A DNA stretch of 64,000 nt from Pinibacter soli (GTDB lineage: Bacteria > Bacteroidota > Bacteroidia > Chitinophagales > Chitinophagaceae): contig NZ_JASBRG010000005.1 of NCBI RefSeq assembly GCF_029961145.1, positions 496,001 through 560,000 of the forward strand. Direction: 5' to 3'. Position 1 is the stretch's first letter, and each line of letters opens with the position of its first letter. Shown piece by piece: positions 9,999-19,170 of the stretch. The notes below the pieces were generated by a model. It ran no database searches, was not told the DNA's origin, and worked only from the letters and a program-made list of their open reading frames with translations. A program made the position numbers and the translations under genes.

Positions 9999-10307
9999 TC
10001 AGGCTTGAGCCGCTGGACCGCCGAAATTCATTGGCAATTGAACTTCTTCCAAATCCTTTATATCACCGTTTACGGCTTCAAATCTGCTAATATTGTCAAC
10101 CAATGCCTTCATTAATCTTTTCGCATGTTGAGGCGTTAGTATGATGCGGGATTTCACTTTGCTTTTAGGTGTATTTGGCATTACGTTTACAAAATCAACT
10201 ACAAATTCCGCATGTGAATGTGTAATGATCGCCAGGTTTGCATATTGCCCTTCTGCCATTTCTTCGGATATCTCAATGTTTAGTTGATTCTGTGGGTTAC
10301 TTTCCAT
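9999..10307 (-). CDS. DUF3467 domain-containing protein
   Basis: The 102-aa protein is acidic and cytosolic, with no signal peptide or membrane segment. The sequence IEISEEMAEGQYANLAIITHSHAEFVVDF, split across residues 11-40, and the RIILTPQHAKRLMKAL segment (about 55-70) are characteristic of the DUF3467 family. The family is widespread in Bacteroidota and other phyla, but I know of no established biochemical function. It starts just downstream of a family-B repeat pair and is probably monocistronic, given the terminator after it. Confidence 0.88.
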   Translation of the reverse strand: MESNPQNQLNIEISEEMAEGQYANLAIITHSHAEFVVDFVNVMPNTPKSKVKSRIILTPQHAKRLMKALVDNISRFEAVNGDIKDLEEVQLPMNFGGPAAQA

Positions 10308-10329
10308 GACTTTTTTTTTGTAAAACTAG

Positions 10330-10467
10330 AATAATTAATAATTAATAAAGAATAATTAATAGGGTTATACACCAGAGAGCAGCATGCTCCAAATCTGTCT
10401 AAAACTCGTGGGGGTCCATCTTCTAGCGGGTGCAGCCTTATTAATTATTCATTATTAATTATTAATT
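10330..10467. repeat. Family B inverted repeat, copy 1
   Basis: The left arm 10330-10364 contains AATTAATAATTAATAAAG and ends in AATAGGG. The right arm 10436-10467 is its near-perfect reverse complement. The core is 71 nt. The same words recur at 40170-40201/40278-40308. The pair fills the gap between the HhH/barrel gene (stop at 10472) and the DUF3467 start, both on the minus strand. Confidence 0.9.
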
Positions 10468-10471
10468 ACCT

Positions 10472-12529
10472 CTAAAATTCTGCAATGATCTGCGCTTTTA
10501 TTTCTGATCGTTTATTTCCGTTGATGACATCCAAACCGGAGCCTATTGTTTGTTTGTTCGTATAAATCGTTTGACTCCATTTCAACCAGCATGCAAGATC
10601 ATAGCGCTTGTTCATTTTTAGCAAAGCAGCCATGTTCAATCTGCAATTGAAATAATAACGAAAACCATTGTCAAAAAATTCAGGTATAGAGTAATTATAA
10701 AGCAGATCACTTTCATAAGTGTACAATCTTGAATTGTAACCATCAGTTTCAAAATATTGCAACCGCACATTTCCGGATAATATTTTAGAAGGCTTGTAAT
10801 CACCTTGCGCATACATCAAAAATCCCTGCTCTCTTAACGGGCCATTATTATCATACCAAATGGCTTCTACCCTATCGCTCAAAGTAAATTTTTCATTGAG
10901 TTGTGTCGAACTTTGAACTCTAAAATTGTTTTGCGGTAAATCCTTTAAAACCTTTCCAGGATTGCCATCAGTGAGAAAACTCTTCTGCCTGGTTTTTGAT
11001 TTATAAAATACCAAAAGTGTCGTTTTCTTATTTGGCAAATAAGTTAATTGGAGCAAATATTCTTTACCACGCGATGGGGCGTCAACAAGATATTTCAGCC
11101 ATGGGAAGCTAAATACATCAGCATATGCATCCATCCTGATGTTGGAAAATGGCTTAAGAGAAATGGCTGCATAAAAACCTCGCTCATTATTGGGAAATGT
11201 ATTTTCTGTAAACGCATTCGAGTATAAAGATTGATATGCTTTGCTAATCGATCGATAGAGAAAAGCTGCATCAGCTCTGGCTCCCAGGCTCAGTAACAAA
11301 CCTTGTACAAAAGCAAGTTTTCTGTTTTTGTCTGTTGCTATTTCTCCAAACAAATGCATGTTTCTGTAAGTATAACTATAATCCACGCTCACGTTGTTCC
11401 AGTTTTTTCCTTTTAATGCAAAGAGATTGTAAGATTTATCTTCTTTGTAAAATTCTTTCGAAAAGCTATAGAGCACAGCATTTGCAGCTACTTGCCAGTT
11501 ATATTGCTTGTACTTAATTGAAACGCCACCGGCAAACTGTTGCATACTGTTTTTATCACTCAATTCAGCCAACGTTCTATGATAGCCTGATGTTTGAAAG
11601 GATGAGATATGGTCACCATTTTCATCTTCAACAATATTGCCGCTCAACTTCCTGAAAGAAATAAATGAGGTGAAAGACCAATGTCCGTTTTCAAAAACAC
11701 AACCTGCGCCGCGATGAAAATTATAGGAGCCTGAAGAATTGTAAGGTCGCAACGTTGGCGCTTCTCTTTTTATGTTTAAAACGGAAGCACTTTTCCCGAA
11801 AGCCAGGCTTTGCCACTGTATCAACCCTTGTCCAAAATTCACAGTAAAGTCGCCTAATGCAAGCAGTTTTATTTTACCAATATTTTTTGCAAAAAAATGA
11901 ACCGTGTAAAAGTCAAAACCATTTTTTTGTGAGCCTTTAAAGAACTCTTCGCCGGCATCTTTATCAGCGGCAATACCATATTGCAATAGGTTATTGTAGT
12001 TGTATTTGTATCGCACAAAAAGCCCATCGCGACTACCTGAATAATGACTCGCATTTTCTGTTGACGGAGATTGATAACCCTTTGCCTGTTCTGCAATTTT
12101 CCCATATCTCACAAGCAAAGAATGACTACCCCCATGAAATCGATCCCCAACATCAGTTAGTACATCTTTAGTATTTCTTACTTCTACATAGGGCAACAAC
12201 GCTCTTATTGTTGCAAGATCCCAGCCAGGAACTGCCTGCAACTCATAAATGCTTATAAGCTTGCCAAGCAATTGCCTGTAACGTAAAAAACTTTCTATTT
12301 GCGGGTCGGATAAAAACCAGAGTTCTTTCAAATCATTTTCGCTTGCATTGTTAAGGTTAAGCGGATGCTTTTTGTAAAACATTTGGCTCTGCCAGTAACT
12401 ATCGTCAGTTACCGCATCATTGCTGCTTTCAACAGCCGTTTCCATTTGTTCTTCGCCAATGGCAGTTTGTTTGTCCTGGGGAAATGCATTCAGCGACAAC
12501 AGCAACAGCAATGTAAATACTATTTTCAT
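10472..12529 (-). CDS. Helix-hairpin-helix domain protein with C-terminal outer-membrane barrel
   Basis: The 685-aa protein has a signal peptide (about 1-17). A ComEA-type helix-hairpin-helix segment follows (about 54-115: PLNLNNASENDLKELW, then a second helix pair around LQAVPGWDLATIRALLPYV). The remaining ~550 residues alternate aromatic and polar residues in short strands with turns, as in outer-membrane beta-barrels, and end in an AQIIAEF strand. HhH modules usually bind double-stranded DNA without sequence preference, as in the competence protein ComEA. Whether this one binds DNA is unproven. The start overlaps the upstream barrel gene by 4 nt (ATGA), so the two are translationally coupled. 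dprA is 5 kb away in the same window but not in this operon. Confidence 0.8.
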   Translation of the reverse strand: MKIVFTLLLLLSLNAFPQDKQTAIGEEQMETAVESSNDAVTDDSYWQSQMFYKKHPLNLNNASENDLKELWFLSDPQIESFLRYRQLLGKLISIYELQAVPGWDLATIRALLPYVEVRNTKDVLTDVGDRFHGGSHSLLVRYGKIAEQAKGYQSPSTENASHYSGSRDGLFVRYKYNYNNLLQYGIAADKDAGEEFFKGSQKNGFDFYTVHFFAKNIGKIKLLALGDFTVNFGQGLIQWQSLAFGKSASVLNIKREAPTLRPYNSSGSYNFHRGAGCVFENGHWSFTSFISFRKLSGNIVEDENGDHISSFQTSGYHRTLAELSDKNSMQQFAGGVSIKYKQYNWQVAANAVLYSFSKEFYKEDKSYNLFALKGKNWNNVSVDYSYTYRNMHLFGEIATDKNRKLAFVQGLLLSLGARADAAFLYRSISKAYQSLYSNAFTENTFPNNERGFYAAISLKPFSNIRMDAYADVFSFPWLKYLVDAPSRGKEYLLQLTYLPNKKTTLLVFYKSKTRQKSFLTDGNPGKVLKDLPQNNFRVQSSTQLNEKFTLSDRVEAIWYDNNGPLREQGFLMYAQGDYKPSKILSGNVRLQYFETDGYNSRLYTYESDLLYNYSIPEFFDNGFRYYFNCRLNMAALLKMNKRYDLACWLKWSQTIYTNKQTIGSGLDVINGNKRSEIKAQIIAEF

Positions 12530-13356
12530 TTTGTTGCCGTTTCTGAGAAATTAAACACCATCATTAATGAAGGAGAAAAACCCAATTGCTGATGATAAGA
12601 GCTAATGATATCGAGCCTCATAGCGCTCCACAAAATTCCAACACCCACAAAATAATTTGCTGTCGCGGAGCTCACACCACCTCTTGCTAAAAAATGCTTG
12701 TTGAAGTTATATTGCATCGCTGCATTTACATTGACCGGAAGGTTTTCTTCTTTGGCAATTTCAGCACTTACAAAGAATTTATCCGAAGCTTCATATCCTA
12801 CTCCGGCTTTGTAAATGGATGCAAATTTTTCGTGTTTATTTTTTCCAAATTTGCCCCCTGCAGGATTGTAAACATGCAATCCCATTATCACTTTATCTGA
12901 CAAGGCGAACAAAGCGCCCAATTCAAAATTTACTGTACAAGCAGAGCCATATCCGCTGATACGGACCTGGTTAAAATTTATCTGCGTGCCTATGGAAACA
13001 TTGTTTGACAACAACATCCCATAAGCCAATCCCGCCTGGGTTTCATTAAAGTCCTCCCCGCCCGAGTAATACATGTTCAATCCTACACCGGCATTCCTTA
13101 GAGGCACGCCGATGACGCCATGGTAATTGCTCAGCGCTTTTAAATTGAAACGTTTTTCTCCATATAAACCCGCTGATCCATTTTTCAGATTTCCCAAAGC
13201 GGCTTGATTTCCGGAAAAAGAAAATACATCCGCAAAACTTTTGCTGTAGGTTACTGCACCTGTATAATGATTACTAAGTGGGGAGCGAACAATTTGAGCG
13301 AAAGAAATGGAAACAAATAAACAAGAGGTAAGTATCTGCAAGAAAAATATTTTCAT
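12526..13356 (-). CDS. Outer-membrane beta-barrel protein of PorV/PorQ-like type
   Basis: The 276-aa protein has a signal peptide (about 1-20, ISFAQ). The N-terminus of the mature part (SPLSNHYTGAVTYSKSFADVFSFSGNQAALG) has the NxAxL/GNQAAL feature common at the start of PorV/PorQ-like and FadL-like Bacteroidota barrels. The rest consists of amphipathic strands and it ends FNFSETATK. It is the first gene of a two-gene unit with the HhH/barrel protein, overlapping it by 4 nt, which suggests the products work together in the outer membrane. Identity beyond 'small barrel' is uncertain. Confidence 0.7.
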   Translation of the reverse strand: MKIFFLQILTSCLFVSISFAQIVRSPLSNHYTGAVTYSKSFADVFSFSGNQAALGNLKNGSAGLYGEKRFNLKALSNYHGVIGVPLRNAGVGLNMYYSGGEDFNETQAGLAYGMLLSNNVSIGTQINFNQVRISGYGSACTVNFELGALFALSDKVIMGLHVYNPAGGKFGKNKHEKFASIYKAGVGYEASDKFFVSAEIAKEENLPVNVNAAMQYNFNKHFLARGGVSSATANYFVGVGILWSAMRLDIISSYHQQLGFSPSLMMVFNFSETATK

Positions 13357-13435
13357 CAGATACGGTTAGATTGTGAGCTAAATAAGTCCTTTTTCAGGAG
13401 AACGCCAAATTTTCGGATGTTGTTTGCAGTTAGCG

Positions 13436-13537
13436 GAAAATTGAAAATTGAAAGTTGAAAATGAGGCTTCAACGATAGCGCCTTCCCAAGCTTACGTCAG
13501 TTCTTCATTTTCAACTTTCAATTTTCAACTTTCAATT
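13436..13537. repeat. Family A inverted repeat upstream of folD
   Basis: The left arm 13436-13463 (TTGAAAATTGAAAGTTG word) and right arm 13506-13537 are reverse complements over nearly 28 nt, with a 42-nt core. The pair sits between the divergent barrel gene and folD, and its right arm ends 13 nt before the folD -7 box. Confidence 0.9.
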
Positions 13538-13550
13538 AGACTAAAAAATT

Positions 13551-13558
13551 TACCTTTG
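13551..13558 (+). promoter_or_regulatory. -7 promoter box of folD
   Basis: TACCTTTG fits the Bacteroidota consensus TAnnTTTG exactly. It ends 4 nt before the ATG at 13563, so the mRNA would be leaderless or nearly so. No clear -33 TTTG was found. Confidence 0.6.
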
Positions 13559-13562
13559 CGCC

Positions 13563-14444
13563 ATGCAAATTTTAGACGGAAACCTAGTATCAAAAGCAAC
13601 CAAGGAAGCACTTACGCTTAAAGTAGCACAATTAAAAGCCCAGGGAAAGAAAGTACCGCATTTAGCTGCAGTTTTAGTAGGTAACAATGGCGCCAGCGAA
13701 ACATATGTAGGAGCCAAGGTAAAAGCCTGCGAAGAGATCGGCTACAAATCTACACTTCTTCGTTATGATGACGATATCAGCGAGTTTAAACTGCTGGAAG
13801 CCATTGAAGGCTTGAACAACGATCCGGATGTAGACGGTATCTTGGTGCAACTGCCTCTGCCTAAACATATTTCTGATGAAAAAGTGATCAACACGATCGC
13901 TGCTTCAAAAGATGTGGATGGCTTCCATCCGATAAGCGTAGGTAAAATGGTACAGGGATTGTCAACATTTATTCCGGCAACTCCGTACGGAATTATGTTA
14001 CTTCTAAAACATTACAATATCGATACAGCGGGTAAACAAGCCGTTGTGATCGGCCGTAGCAATATCGTGGGCAGACCAATGAGTATTTTGTTGAGTGCCA
14101 ATACCAATCCGGGTAACTGCACAGTAACCATTTGCCATTCCCACACAAAAAACCTTAAAGAACTTTGCCTTTCGGCAGATATTATAGTGGCCGCTTTGGG
14201 TCGCCCCGAGTTTGTTAAGGAAGACATGGTAAAAGAAGGCGCAATCGTGATTGACGTGGGTATCAGCCGCGTTCCGGATGCTACTAAAAAGAAGGGCTTT
14301 GCATTAAAAGGCGATGTTAACTTTGCAGAAGTATCTCCAAAGTGCAGCTTCATTACACCAGTGCCAGGCGGCGTTGGACCAATGACCATCGCGGCGCTTA
14401 TGCAGAATACGTATAAAGCATGTGAGGATAAGAACGTGCTGTAA
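13563..14444 (+). CDS. folD: Bifunctional methylenetetrahydrofolate dehydrogenase / methenyltetrahydrofolate cyclohydrolase
   Basis: The 293-aa protein is full length for FolD. It interconverts 5,10-methylene-, 5,10-methenyl- and 10-formyl-tetrahydrofolate, with NADP(H) in the dehydrogenase step. Visible hallmarks are [13 protein letters not shown] with the catalytic Lys, the [14 protein letters not shown] block, KDVDGFHP, the Rossmann segment [13 protein letters not shown] and the C-terminal [13 protein letters not shown] signature. It is followed after 19 nt by queE, and both probably share the terminator at 15122. The -7 box 4 nt upstream of the start indicates a leaderless transcript. Confidence 0.98.
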   Translation: MQILDGNLVSKATKEALTLKVAQLKAQGKKVPHLAAVLVGNNGASETYVGAKVKACEEIGYKSTLLRYDDDISEFKLLEAIEGLNNDPDVDGILVQLPLPKHISDEKVINTIAASKDVDGFHPISVGKMVQGLSTFIPATPYGIMLLLKHYNIDTAGKQAVVIGRSNIVGRPMSILLSANTNPGNCTVTICHSHTKNLKELCLSADIIVAALGRPEFVKEDMVKEGAIVIDVGISRVPDATKKKGFALKGDVNFAEVSPKCSFITPVPGGVGPMTIAALMQNTYKACEDKNVL

Positions 14445-14463
14445 TGGAAAATTGAAATTTAGA

Positions 14464-15084
14464 ATGAGTACGACAACAGAAATACAAACTTCGTTTCCAG
14501 TAATGGAAGCTTTTTATACGTTACAGGGTGAAGGTTTTCACCAGGGAAAGGCTGCTTATTTCATTCGCCTTGGAGGCTGTGATGTGGGCTGTGTTTGGTG
14601 CGATGTAAAGGATAGCTGGGATGGAGGAAAACACCCTATACAAACCTTCGATAAAATCGTGGCAGATGCAGCAGCATTTCCGGGAAGACTTGCCGTTGTA
14701 ACCGGCGGCGAACCGCTGATGCATAATTTGGACGAACTGACTGCTGCCCTGCATGATGCCGGTTTTCAGACAAATATTGAGACCTCCGGCTCTTCACCTT
14801 TAAGCGGAAGCTGGGACTGGATCTGCCTTTCGCCCAAAAAATTCAAGGCCCCCCTGCCGGAAATATTGCCGGTGGCCAGCGAACTAAAAGTGGTGATCTT
14901 CAATAAATCAGACTTCGAGTGGGCCGAAAAATATGCCGCACTCGTTTCACCTGAATGTAAGCTTTACCTGCAACCTGAGTGGGACAAGGCCGCGAAAAAC
15001 ACTCCGCTCATTATTGATTACATTAAGGAAAATCCCAAGTGGGAGCTGAGTTTGCAGATACACAAGTATATTAATGTGCCGTAG
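14464..15084 (+). CDS. queE: 7-carboxy-7-deazaguanine synthase, radical SAM
   Basis: I chose the ATG at 14464, 19 nt after folD; a longer frame from 14422 would overlap folD and adds non-conserved residues. The 206-aa protein has the radical-SAM cluster motif C39-xxx-C43-xx-C46 (GGCDVGCVWCD), then the SAM-binding VTGGEPL. The N-terminal TLQGEGFHQGKAAYFIRL is typical of QueE. QueE converts 6-carboxytetrahydropterin, made by QueD, to 7-carboxy-7-deazaguanine on the route to preQ0 and queuosine. The QueD and FolE genes lie 31 kb away in this window. Confidence 0.95.
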   Translation: MSTTTEIQTSFPVMEAFYTLQGEGFHQGKAAYFIRLGGCDVGCVWCDVKDSWDGGKHPIQTFDKIVADAAAFPGRLAVVTGGEPLMHNLDELTAALHDAGFQTNIETSGSSPLSGSWDWICLSPKKFKAPLPEILPVASELKVVIFNKSDFEWAEKYAALVSPECKLYLQPEWDKAAKNTPLIIDYIKENPKWELSLQIHKYINVP

Positions 15085-15121
15085 TAATTTGAATTAAAGA
15101 TTTTAAATTTGATATATATTG

Positions 15122-15157
15122 ATACCCGGATTCTTTGAGTCCGGGTATTTTGTTTTA
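15122..15157 (+). terminator. Intrinsic terminator of folD-queE
   Basis: The 9-bp stem ATACCCGGA/TCCGGGTAT (15122-15130 with 15140-15148) is followed by TTTTGTTTT. It lies 38 nt after the queE stop. Confidence 0.85.
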
Positions 15158-15234
15158 AGAAAATTAGGAACACGGTAACAAGAATTCCAAATCTCAAATT
15201 TCAAATTTCAAATTTTCCCTTTAATTTACAGACC

Positions 15235-17154
15235 ATGCAAAGACTCTGTACCACAATTGCCATTTTCCTATTGATGATCAGTTCTGTAAACGCGCAATTT
15301 GATCCTAATAAAGTTGACAAAAAAGCGGCGCAGTTGTATAGCAAAGCTCTCGAACTGGCGCAGGGCGACGAGTTTGTTCAAAGTATACAGGTTCTAAGAA
15401 ACGCCATTAAAATAGATCCTCTTTTTGAAGATGCTTATTTGTCGATGGCCGGCATGTTTGGGCAACTCAAGGTATACGATTCCGCTATTCTTTATTACGA
15501 AAAAGCACGGTCAATTGACGCGGCCTATTTTCAGGATTATAACCTGCCCTACTCCATCAATCTGGCTGGTAAGGGACGATTTGAAGATGCTTTGCGTGCG
15601 GTTGATACTTTCCTTTCTATTCCCAATCTCAATGAATCAAGTGTAAAAGCCGGTTCTTACAGAAAGAAAACCTACGAATTTGCAATTGACTACGGCAAAA
15701 ATAATCCTATTTCCAACTACACCTTTGCCCCAAAAAATCTTGGAGACAGCGTTAATAGTGAAACATCCGAATATTATCCCACACTCACCATCGATGGTAA
15801 GCAACTCATTTTCACAAGAAGGGTTGATCACATGAACGAAGATTTTTACGGCAGTGATCTTGCAAAAGATGGCAAGTGGGCCAAGGCAAAATTGCTGGGC
15901 GGAAATATCAATTCCAACCTGAATGAAGGTGCACAAAACATTTCTCTCGATGGCAAATGGCTTGTCTTTACAGGTTGTAATTTCCCAGAGGGTTACGGAA
16001 GCTGCGATTTGTACATCTCTTACCTTACGCCTACTGGCTGGAGCTTTCCTGAAAATCTGGGCGGAAAAGTAAATACCGAAGATTGGGAATCTGCACCAAG
16101 CCTCTCGCCCGATAAACGTGACTTATACTTTGCCAGCAGAAGACCAGACGGCTACGGCGGCAGCGATATTTATGTATGTCATTTGTTGCCAAATGGCAAA
16201 TTCGGGCAGCCGGAAAATCTCGGGCCAACCATCAATACGATCGGAGATGAAAGCTGTCCTTTTATTCACGCAGATAATCAAACGCTTTACTTTACTTCAA
16301 ATGGTCACCCCGGTTATGGCGACGATGATTTGTTTATGGCACGCAAGGGACCAAAGGGACAATGGAGCACACCAAAAAATCTTGGCTTTCCCATCAACAC
16401 CATCGAGAAAGAAGGTAGTCTTGTAATTACCGCCGATGGAAAAACCGCTTACTATGCGAGCGACAGAAGCGACTCCAAAGGCGGCCTTGATCTCTACACT
16501 TTTGAAATGCGAAACGACGTTCGTCCTATAAAGACGTTGTGGGTTAAAGGAAAAGTGTTTGACGCAAAAACAAACAACGGCTTGCCTTCCGCGGTTGAGC
16601 TAACAAATCTTTCCACACGCGAGGTGGTAAGTAAAATACAAACTGATGAAACAGGAAACTATCTTATCACTTTACCTATCGGCCGCGACTATGCGTTTAA
16701 TGTAAACAGAAAAGGCTACCTGTTCTATTCAGAAAATTTTTCTTTTGTACAAAAATCACCAGACTCGACATACAACATCGATATACCATTGCAGCCTTTG
16801 GAAGCCAATGCATCTATCGTGTTGAAGAATATTTTCTTTGACGTAAATAAAACAGAACTTAAACCTGAGTCGCAAGTGGAGCTGAATAATGTGGTACAGT
16901 TAATGAAGGATAATCCGACATTAAAAATACAGATCAACGGACACACAGATAATGTAGGTAAAGCAGCGGACAATCTTAAGTTATCAAATGGCCGCGCAGA
17001 AAGCGTTGTGGCTTATATCACTTCAAAAGGTATTACGGCTGACAGGCTTTCTTCAAAAGGATTTGGTGCTACACAACCGGTTGACGCCAATGACACAGAG
17101 GAAGGAAGAGCGAAGAATAGAAGAACGGAATTGAAGGTGTTGAGCACGAAATAA
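15235..17154 (+). CDS. PorE-like OmpA-family protein (TPR, beta-propeller, CRD, OmpA domain)
   Basis: The 639-aa protein has a signal peptide (1-20). Domain order: TPR repeats (about 30-130), PD40/WD40-like propeller (about 165-420, with repeated SPDKRDLYFAS and ADNQTLYFTS blades), carboxypeptidase-like regulatory domain (about 435-520) and a C-terminal OmpA peptidoglycan-binding domain (about 528-639, with IQINGHTDNVG and GRAESVVAYI). This is the architecture of PorE (PG1058) of the type IX secretion system, which ties the outer-membrane PorKN ring to peptidoglycan. Paralogues with the same domains exist in Bacteroidota, so the exact role stays tentative. It is followed by a family-A repeat half-site that starts at its stop codon. 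Confidence 0.85.
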   Translation: MQRLCTTIAIFLLMISSVNAQFDPNKVDKKAAQLYSKALELAQGDEFVQSIQVLRNAIKIDPLFEDAYLSMAGMFGQLKVYDSAILYYEKARSIDAAYFQDYNLPYSINLAGKGRFEDALRAVDTFLSIPNLNESSVKAGSYRKKTYEFAIDYGKNNPISNYTFAPKNLGDSVNSETSEYYPTLTIDGKQLIFTRRVDHMNEDFYGSDLAKDGKWAKAKLLGGNINSNLNEGAQNISLDGKWLVFTGCNFPEGYGSCDLYISYLTPTGWSFPENLGGKVNTEDWESAPSLSPDKRDLYFASRRPDGYGGSDIYVCHLLPNGKFGQPENLGPTINTIGDESCPFIHADNQTLYFTSNGHPGYGDDDLFMARKGPKGQWSTPKNLGFPINTIEKEGSLVITADGKTAYYASDRSDSKGGLDLYTFEMRNDVRPIKTLWVKGKVFDAKTNNGLPSAVELTNLSTREVVSKIQTDETGNYLITLPIGRDYAFNVNRKGYLFYSENFSFVQKSPDSTYNIDIPLQPLEANASIVLKNIFFDVNKTELKPESQVELNNVVQLMKDNPTLKIQINGHTDNVGKAADNLKLSNGRAESVVAYITSKGITADRLSSKGFGATQPVDANDTEEGRAKNRRTELKVLSTK

Positions 17155-17176
17155 TTGAAAATTAAAAATTGAAAGC
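17152..17176 (+). repeat. Family A half-site at the stop of the PorE-like gene
   Basis: The word TAATTGAAAATTAAAAATTG begins with the stop codon itself (TAA at 17152-17154). No right arm was seen within 100 nt. Confidence 0.7.
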
Positions 17177-17249
17177 CAGTGGATTGCTACTGGCTTTTGT
17201 TTTGATTTGAATACGATAGTTTTGAAGAAAATGCAGCCATGAATATCGG

Positions 17250-17624
17250 CTAATATTTTGCAACAGCTTCCGGATGTTCTTTTCCAATACCCGCTACAAT
17301 ATCAGCAAAGTTGTTATTGAACATCTCAATTCTTGCTTTGTTTTTGGATGTCAAAATAGACTTTGCAATCATAGAACCAAAGGCACCTAAAGCAACACGG
17401 CCAATAGTCATTCCGATTGATTTTGAAAAATCAACATTGACAACAAAATCTTCTTTCCTTTTCCTGATAACAAAAAGAATTTTTCCGTCAGCTATTTGCA
17501 GTGTTTCTGAACCTATCAACGGCTTCTTAATTACCGCGTCCGGATAAAGTTCCTGTGCTCTTGGCAAAATGTCTTGAAGGGTTTCCTGGTTTGGGTTGGG
17601 TACGTTCATAATGATAGTTTTCAT
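17250..17624 (-). CDS. Conserved-looking hypothetical protein with a Gly-rich hydrophobic segment
   Basis: The ATG at 17622-17624 is preferred; the frame could be extended two codons upstream only to a TTG at 17633. The 124-aa product has no signal peptide. It has an N-terminal mixed alpha/beta stretch (about 1-65), then a Gly/Ala/Ile-rich segment IGMTIGRVALGAFGSMIAK (about 70-90) that could be a single membrane helix or glycine-zipper, and a charged C-terminal helix. I do not recognise the family. It stands alone on the minus strand between two plus-strand genes. Confidence 0.6.
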   Translation of the reverse strand: MKTIIMNVPNPNQETLQDILPRAQELYPDAVIKKPLIGSETLQIADGKILFVIRKRKEDFVVNVDFSKSIGMTIGRVALGAFGSMIAKSILTSKNKARIEMFNNNFADIVAGIGKEHPEAVAKY

Positions 17625-17751
17625 TTTTAACAATGTGCAAAATACTTATTAAACTAATAAGTAAGAACGCCAATAGTGTCGTAGTTTTTATTCATTCGGA
17701 CATAAGTTAAAGTAATTTGCAGACTCTTCTTATTGCAGACTTATAACTCCT

Positions 17752-17759
17752 TATTTTTG
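17752..17759 (+). promoter_or_regulatory. -7 promoter box of dprA
   Basis: TATTTTTG fits TAnnTTTG and lies 20 nt before the dprA ATG at 17780. No -33 element at canonical spacing was found. Confidence 0.5.
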
Positions 17760-17779
17760 CCGCCCTTAACCTAAATCTT

Positions 17780-18877
17780 ATGAATGATTTGTTGTACAAA
17801 ATAGCACTCACGCAGGTGCCATTAATCGGTCCTGTGCAGGCTAAAATCCTTCTTGAACATTTTGAAAATATCGAAGATATTTTCAAAGCAAAAAAATCTT
17901 CACTTGAACAAATTGAAGGTATTGGTGCCATCAAGGCATCGAACATTAAAGGCTTTGAGGACTTCGCATCCATCGAAAAAGAAATTGCTTTCATTGAAAA
18001 AAACAATATTCAACCGCTGTTTTTTACTGATGACAATTATCCTAAAAGATTGTGCAACTGCTATGATCCTCCAACCTTGCTTTACTACAGAGGTACCGCA
18101 GATTTAAACGCGTCTAAAATAATTGCGGTTATTGGTACCCGTTCTCATACTGAGTACGGCAAACAACTCACAGAAAAATTAATTAGTGATCTGGCTTCGC
18201 AAAATGTTGTCATTACAAGCGGGATGGCGTTTGGTATAGACGGTGTTGCGCACAAAGCCGCCGTAAAAAACAAACTGGCAACTGTTGGTGTTCTCGCTCA
18301 TGGCCTGGATATTTTGTATCCGCCTGAACATAGCAGTTTGGCAAAAGAAGTGGTTTACAATAATGGTGGTTTACTCACTGAATTTCCAAGTCGCACAAAA
18401 CCCGACAAACATAATTTTCCCATTCGCAACCGTATCGTTGCCGGCATGAGCGATGCAATTATCGTAATAGAAACAAATATCAAAGGCGGTAGTATGATCA
18501 CGGCAAATCTTGCCTATGGCTACAACAGGGATATTCTGGCTTTTCCGGGCAGAACAACGGATAGCAGAAGTTCTGGCTGCAATAAACTGATCAAAGAGAA
18601 AAAGGCTTCTTTAATAACCGGAGCGGATGACGTGCTGGAAGCGCTTGGCTGGAAAGAGCAGACAGGGTTACGAAGGCTACAACGCGAACTCTTCATTGAT
18701 TTTACTCCGAACGAAAAGATCATTCTTGATTTACTTGGCGAAAAGGAAACAACACATATTGATGAACTGAATTTAAGAAGCAGTCTCTCCAGCGGCGCCA
18801 TTGCGGCAGCTATTTTAAACCTCGAGCTGCAAAATGTTGTGACCAGCCTGCCGGGGAAACTGTATATGGTTAATTAA
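17780..18877 (+). CDS. dprA: DNA-processing protein DprA
   Basis: The 365-aa protein has N-terminal helix-hairpin-helix/SAM-like helices (about 1-65; PLIGPVQAKILLEHF, GIGAIKASNIKGFE). The Rossmann-like DprA core follows (about 75-285; VIGTRSHTEYG, ITSGMAFGIDGVAHKAA, LAHGLDILYPPEH, KGGSMITANLAYGYNRDILAFPG). The C-terminal winged-helix domain is about 300-365. DprA loads RecA on incoming single-stranded DNA during transformation and is near-universal in bacteria. The stop codon TAA overlaps the start of a family-A repeat. Confidence 0.97.
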   Translation: MNDLLYKIALTQVPLIGPVQAKILLEHFENIEDIFKAKKSSLEQIEGIGAIKASNIKGFEDFASIEKEIAFIEKNNIQPLFFTDDNYPKRLCNCYDPPTLLYYRGTADLNASKIIAVIGTRSHTEYGKQLTEKLISDLASQNVVITSGMAFGIDGVAHKAAVKNKLATVGVLAHGLDILYPPEHSSLAKEVVYNNGGLLTEFPSRTKPDKHNFPIRNRIVAGMSDAIIVIETNIKGGSMITANLAYGYNRDILAFPGRTTDSRSSGCNKLIKEKKASLITGADDVLEALGWKEQTGLRRLQRELFIDFTPNEKIILDLLGEKETTHIDELNLRSSLSSGAIAAAILNLELQNVVTSLPGKLYMVN

Positions 18878-19098
18878 TTGAAAATTGAAAGTTGAAAATG
18901 GTAGCGACGAATCACAATCTCCTTTTTGTACTGAGTACAGTGTACGAAAGCCATTGGAATGTCACATGTTGATAGATATCGTACATCGTACTTCGTACAT
19001 CGTACATCAATTTTCTTCTTAACATTTTCTTAAACAAGATGCATAAGCGCTTACATTACTTGCTCATTTTCAACTTTCAACTTTCAATTTTCAATCAA
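18874..19098. repeat. Family A inverted repeat between dprA and guaB with a GTACATCGTAC-rich core
   Basis: The left arm 18874-18900 overlaps the dprA stop (TAATTGAAAATTGAAAG). The right arm is 19065-19098. The 160-nt core contains repeated GTACATCGTAC/TTCGTACATC words (about 18980-19008), themselves another dispersed low-complexity word. A GCGAATGCGATTCGCCCCTAC palindromic word follows at 19101-19121. Confidence 0.85.
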
Positions 19099-19133
19099 TG
19101 GCGAATGCGATTCGCCCCTACATTGAAAAAAAG

Positions 19134-19167
19134 TTTTGGAGGCAATTTATCCGCCGCCCTATCTTTG
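19134..19167 (+). promoter_or_regulatory. guaB promoter (-33 and -7 boxes)
   Basis: TTTTG at 19134-19138 and TATCTTTG at 19160-19167 are separated by 21 nt, matching the Bacteroidota -33/-7 layout. The -7 box ends 3 nt before the ATG at 19171, which predicts a leaderless or near-leaderless guaB mRNA. Confidence 0.7.
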
Positions 19168-19170
19168 CAC

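Noticed and set aside
19039-19170. N-terminal extension of guaB
   Set aside because: It reads through family-A repeat, the GCGAATGCGATTCGCCCC word and the promoter; IMPDH conservation starts after the ATG at 19171.
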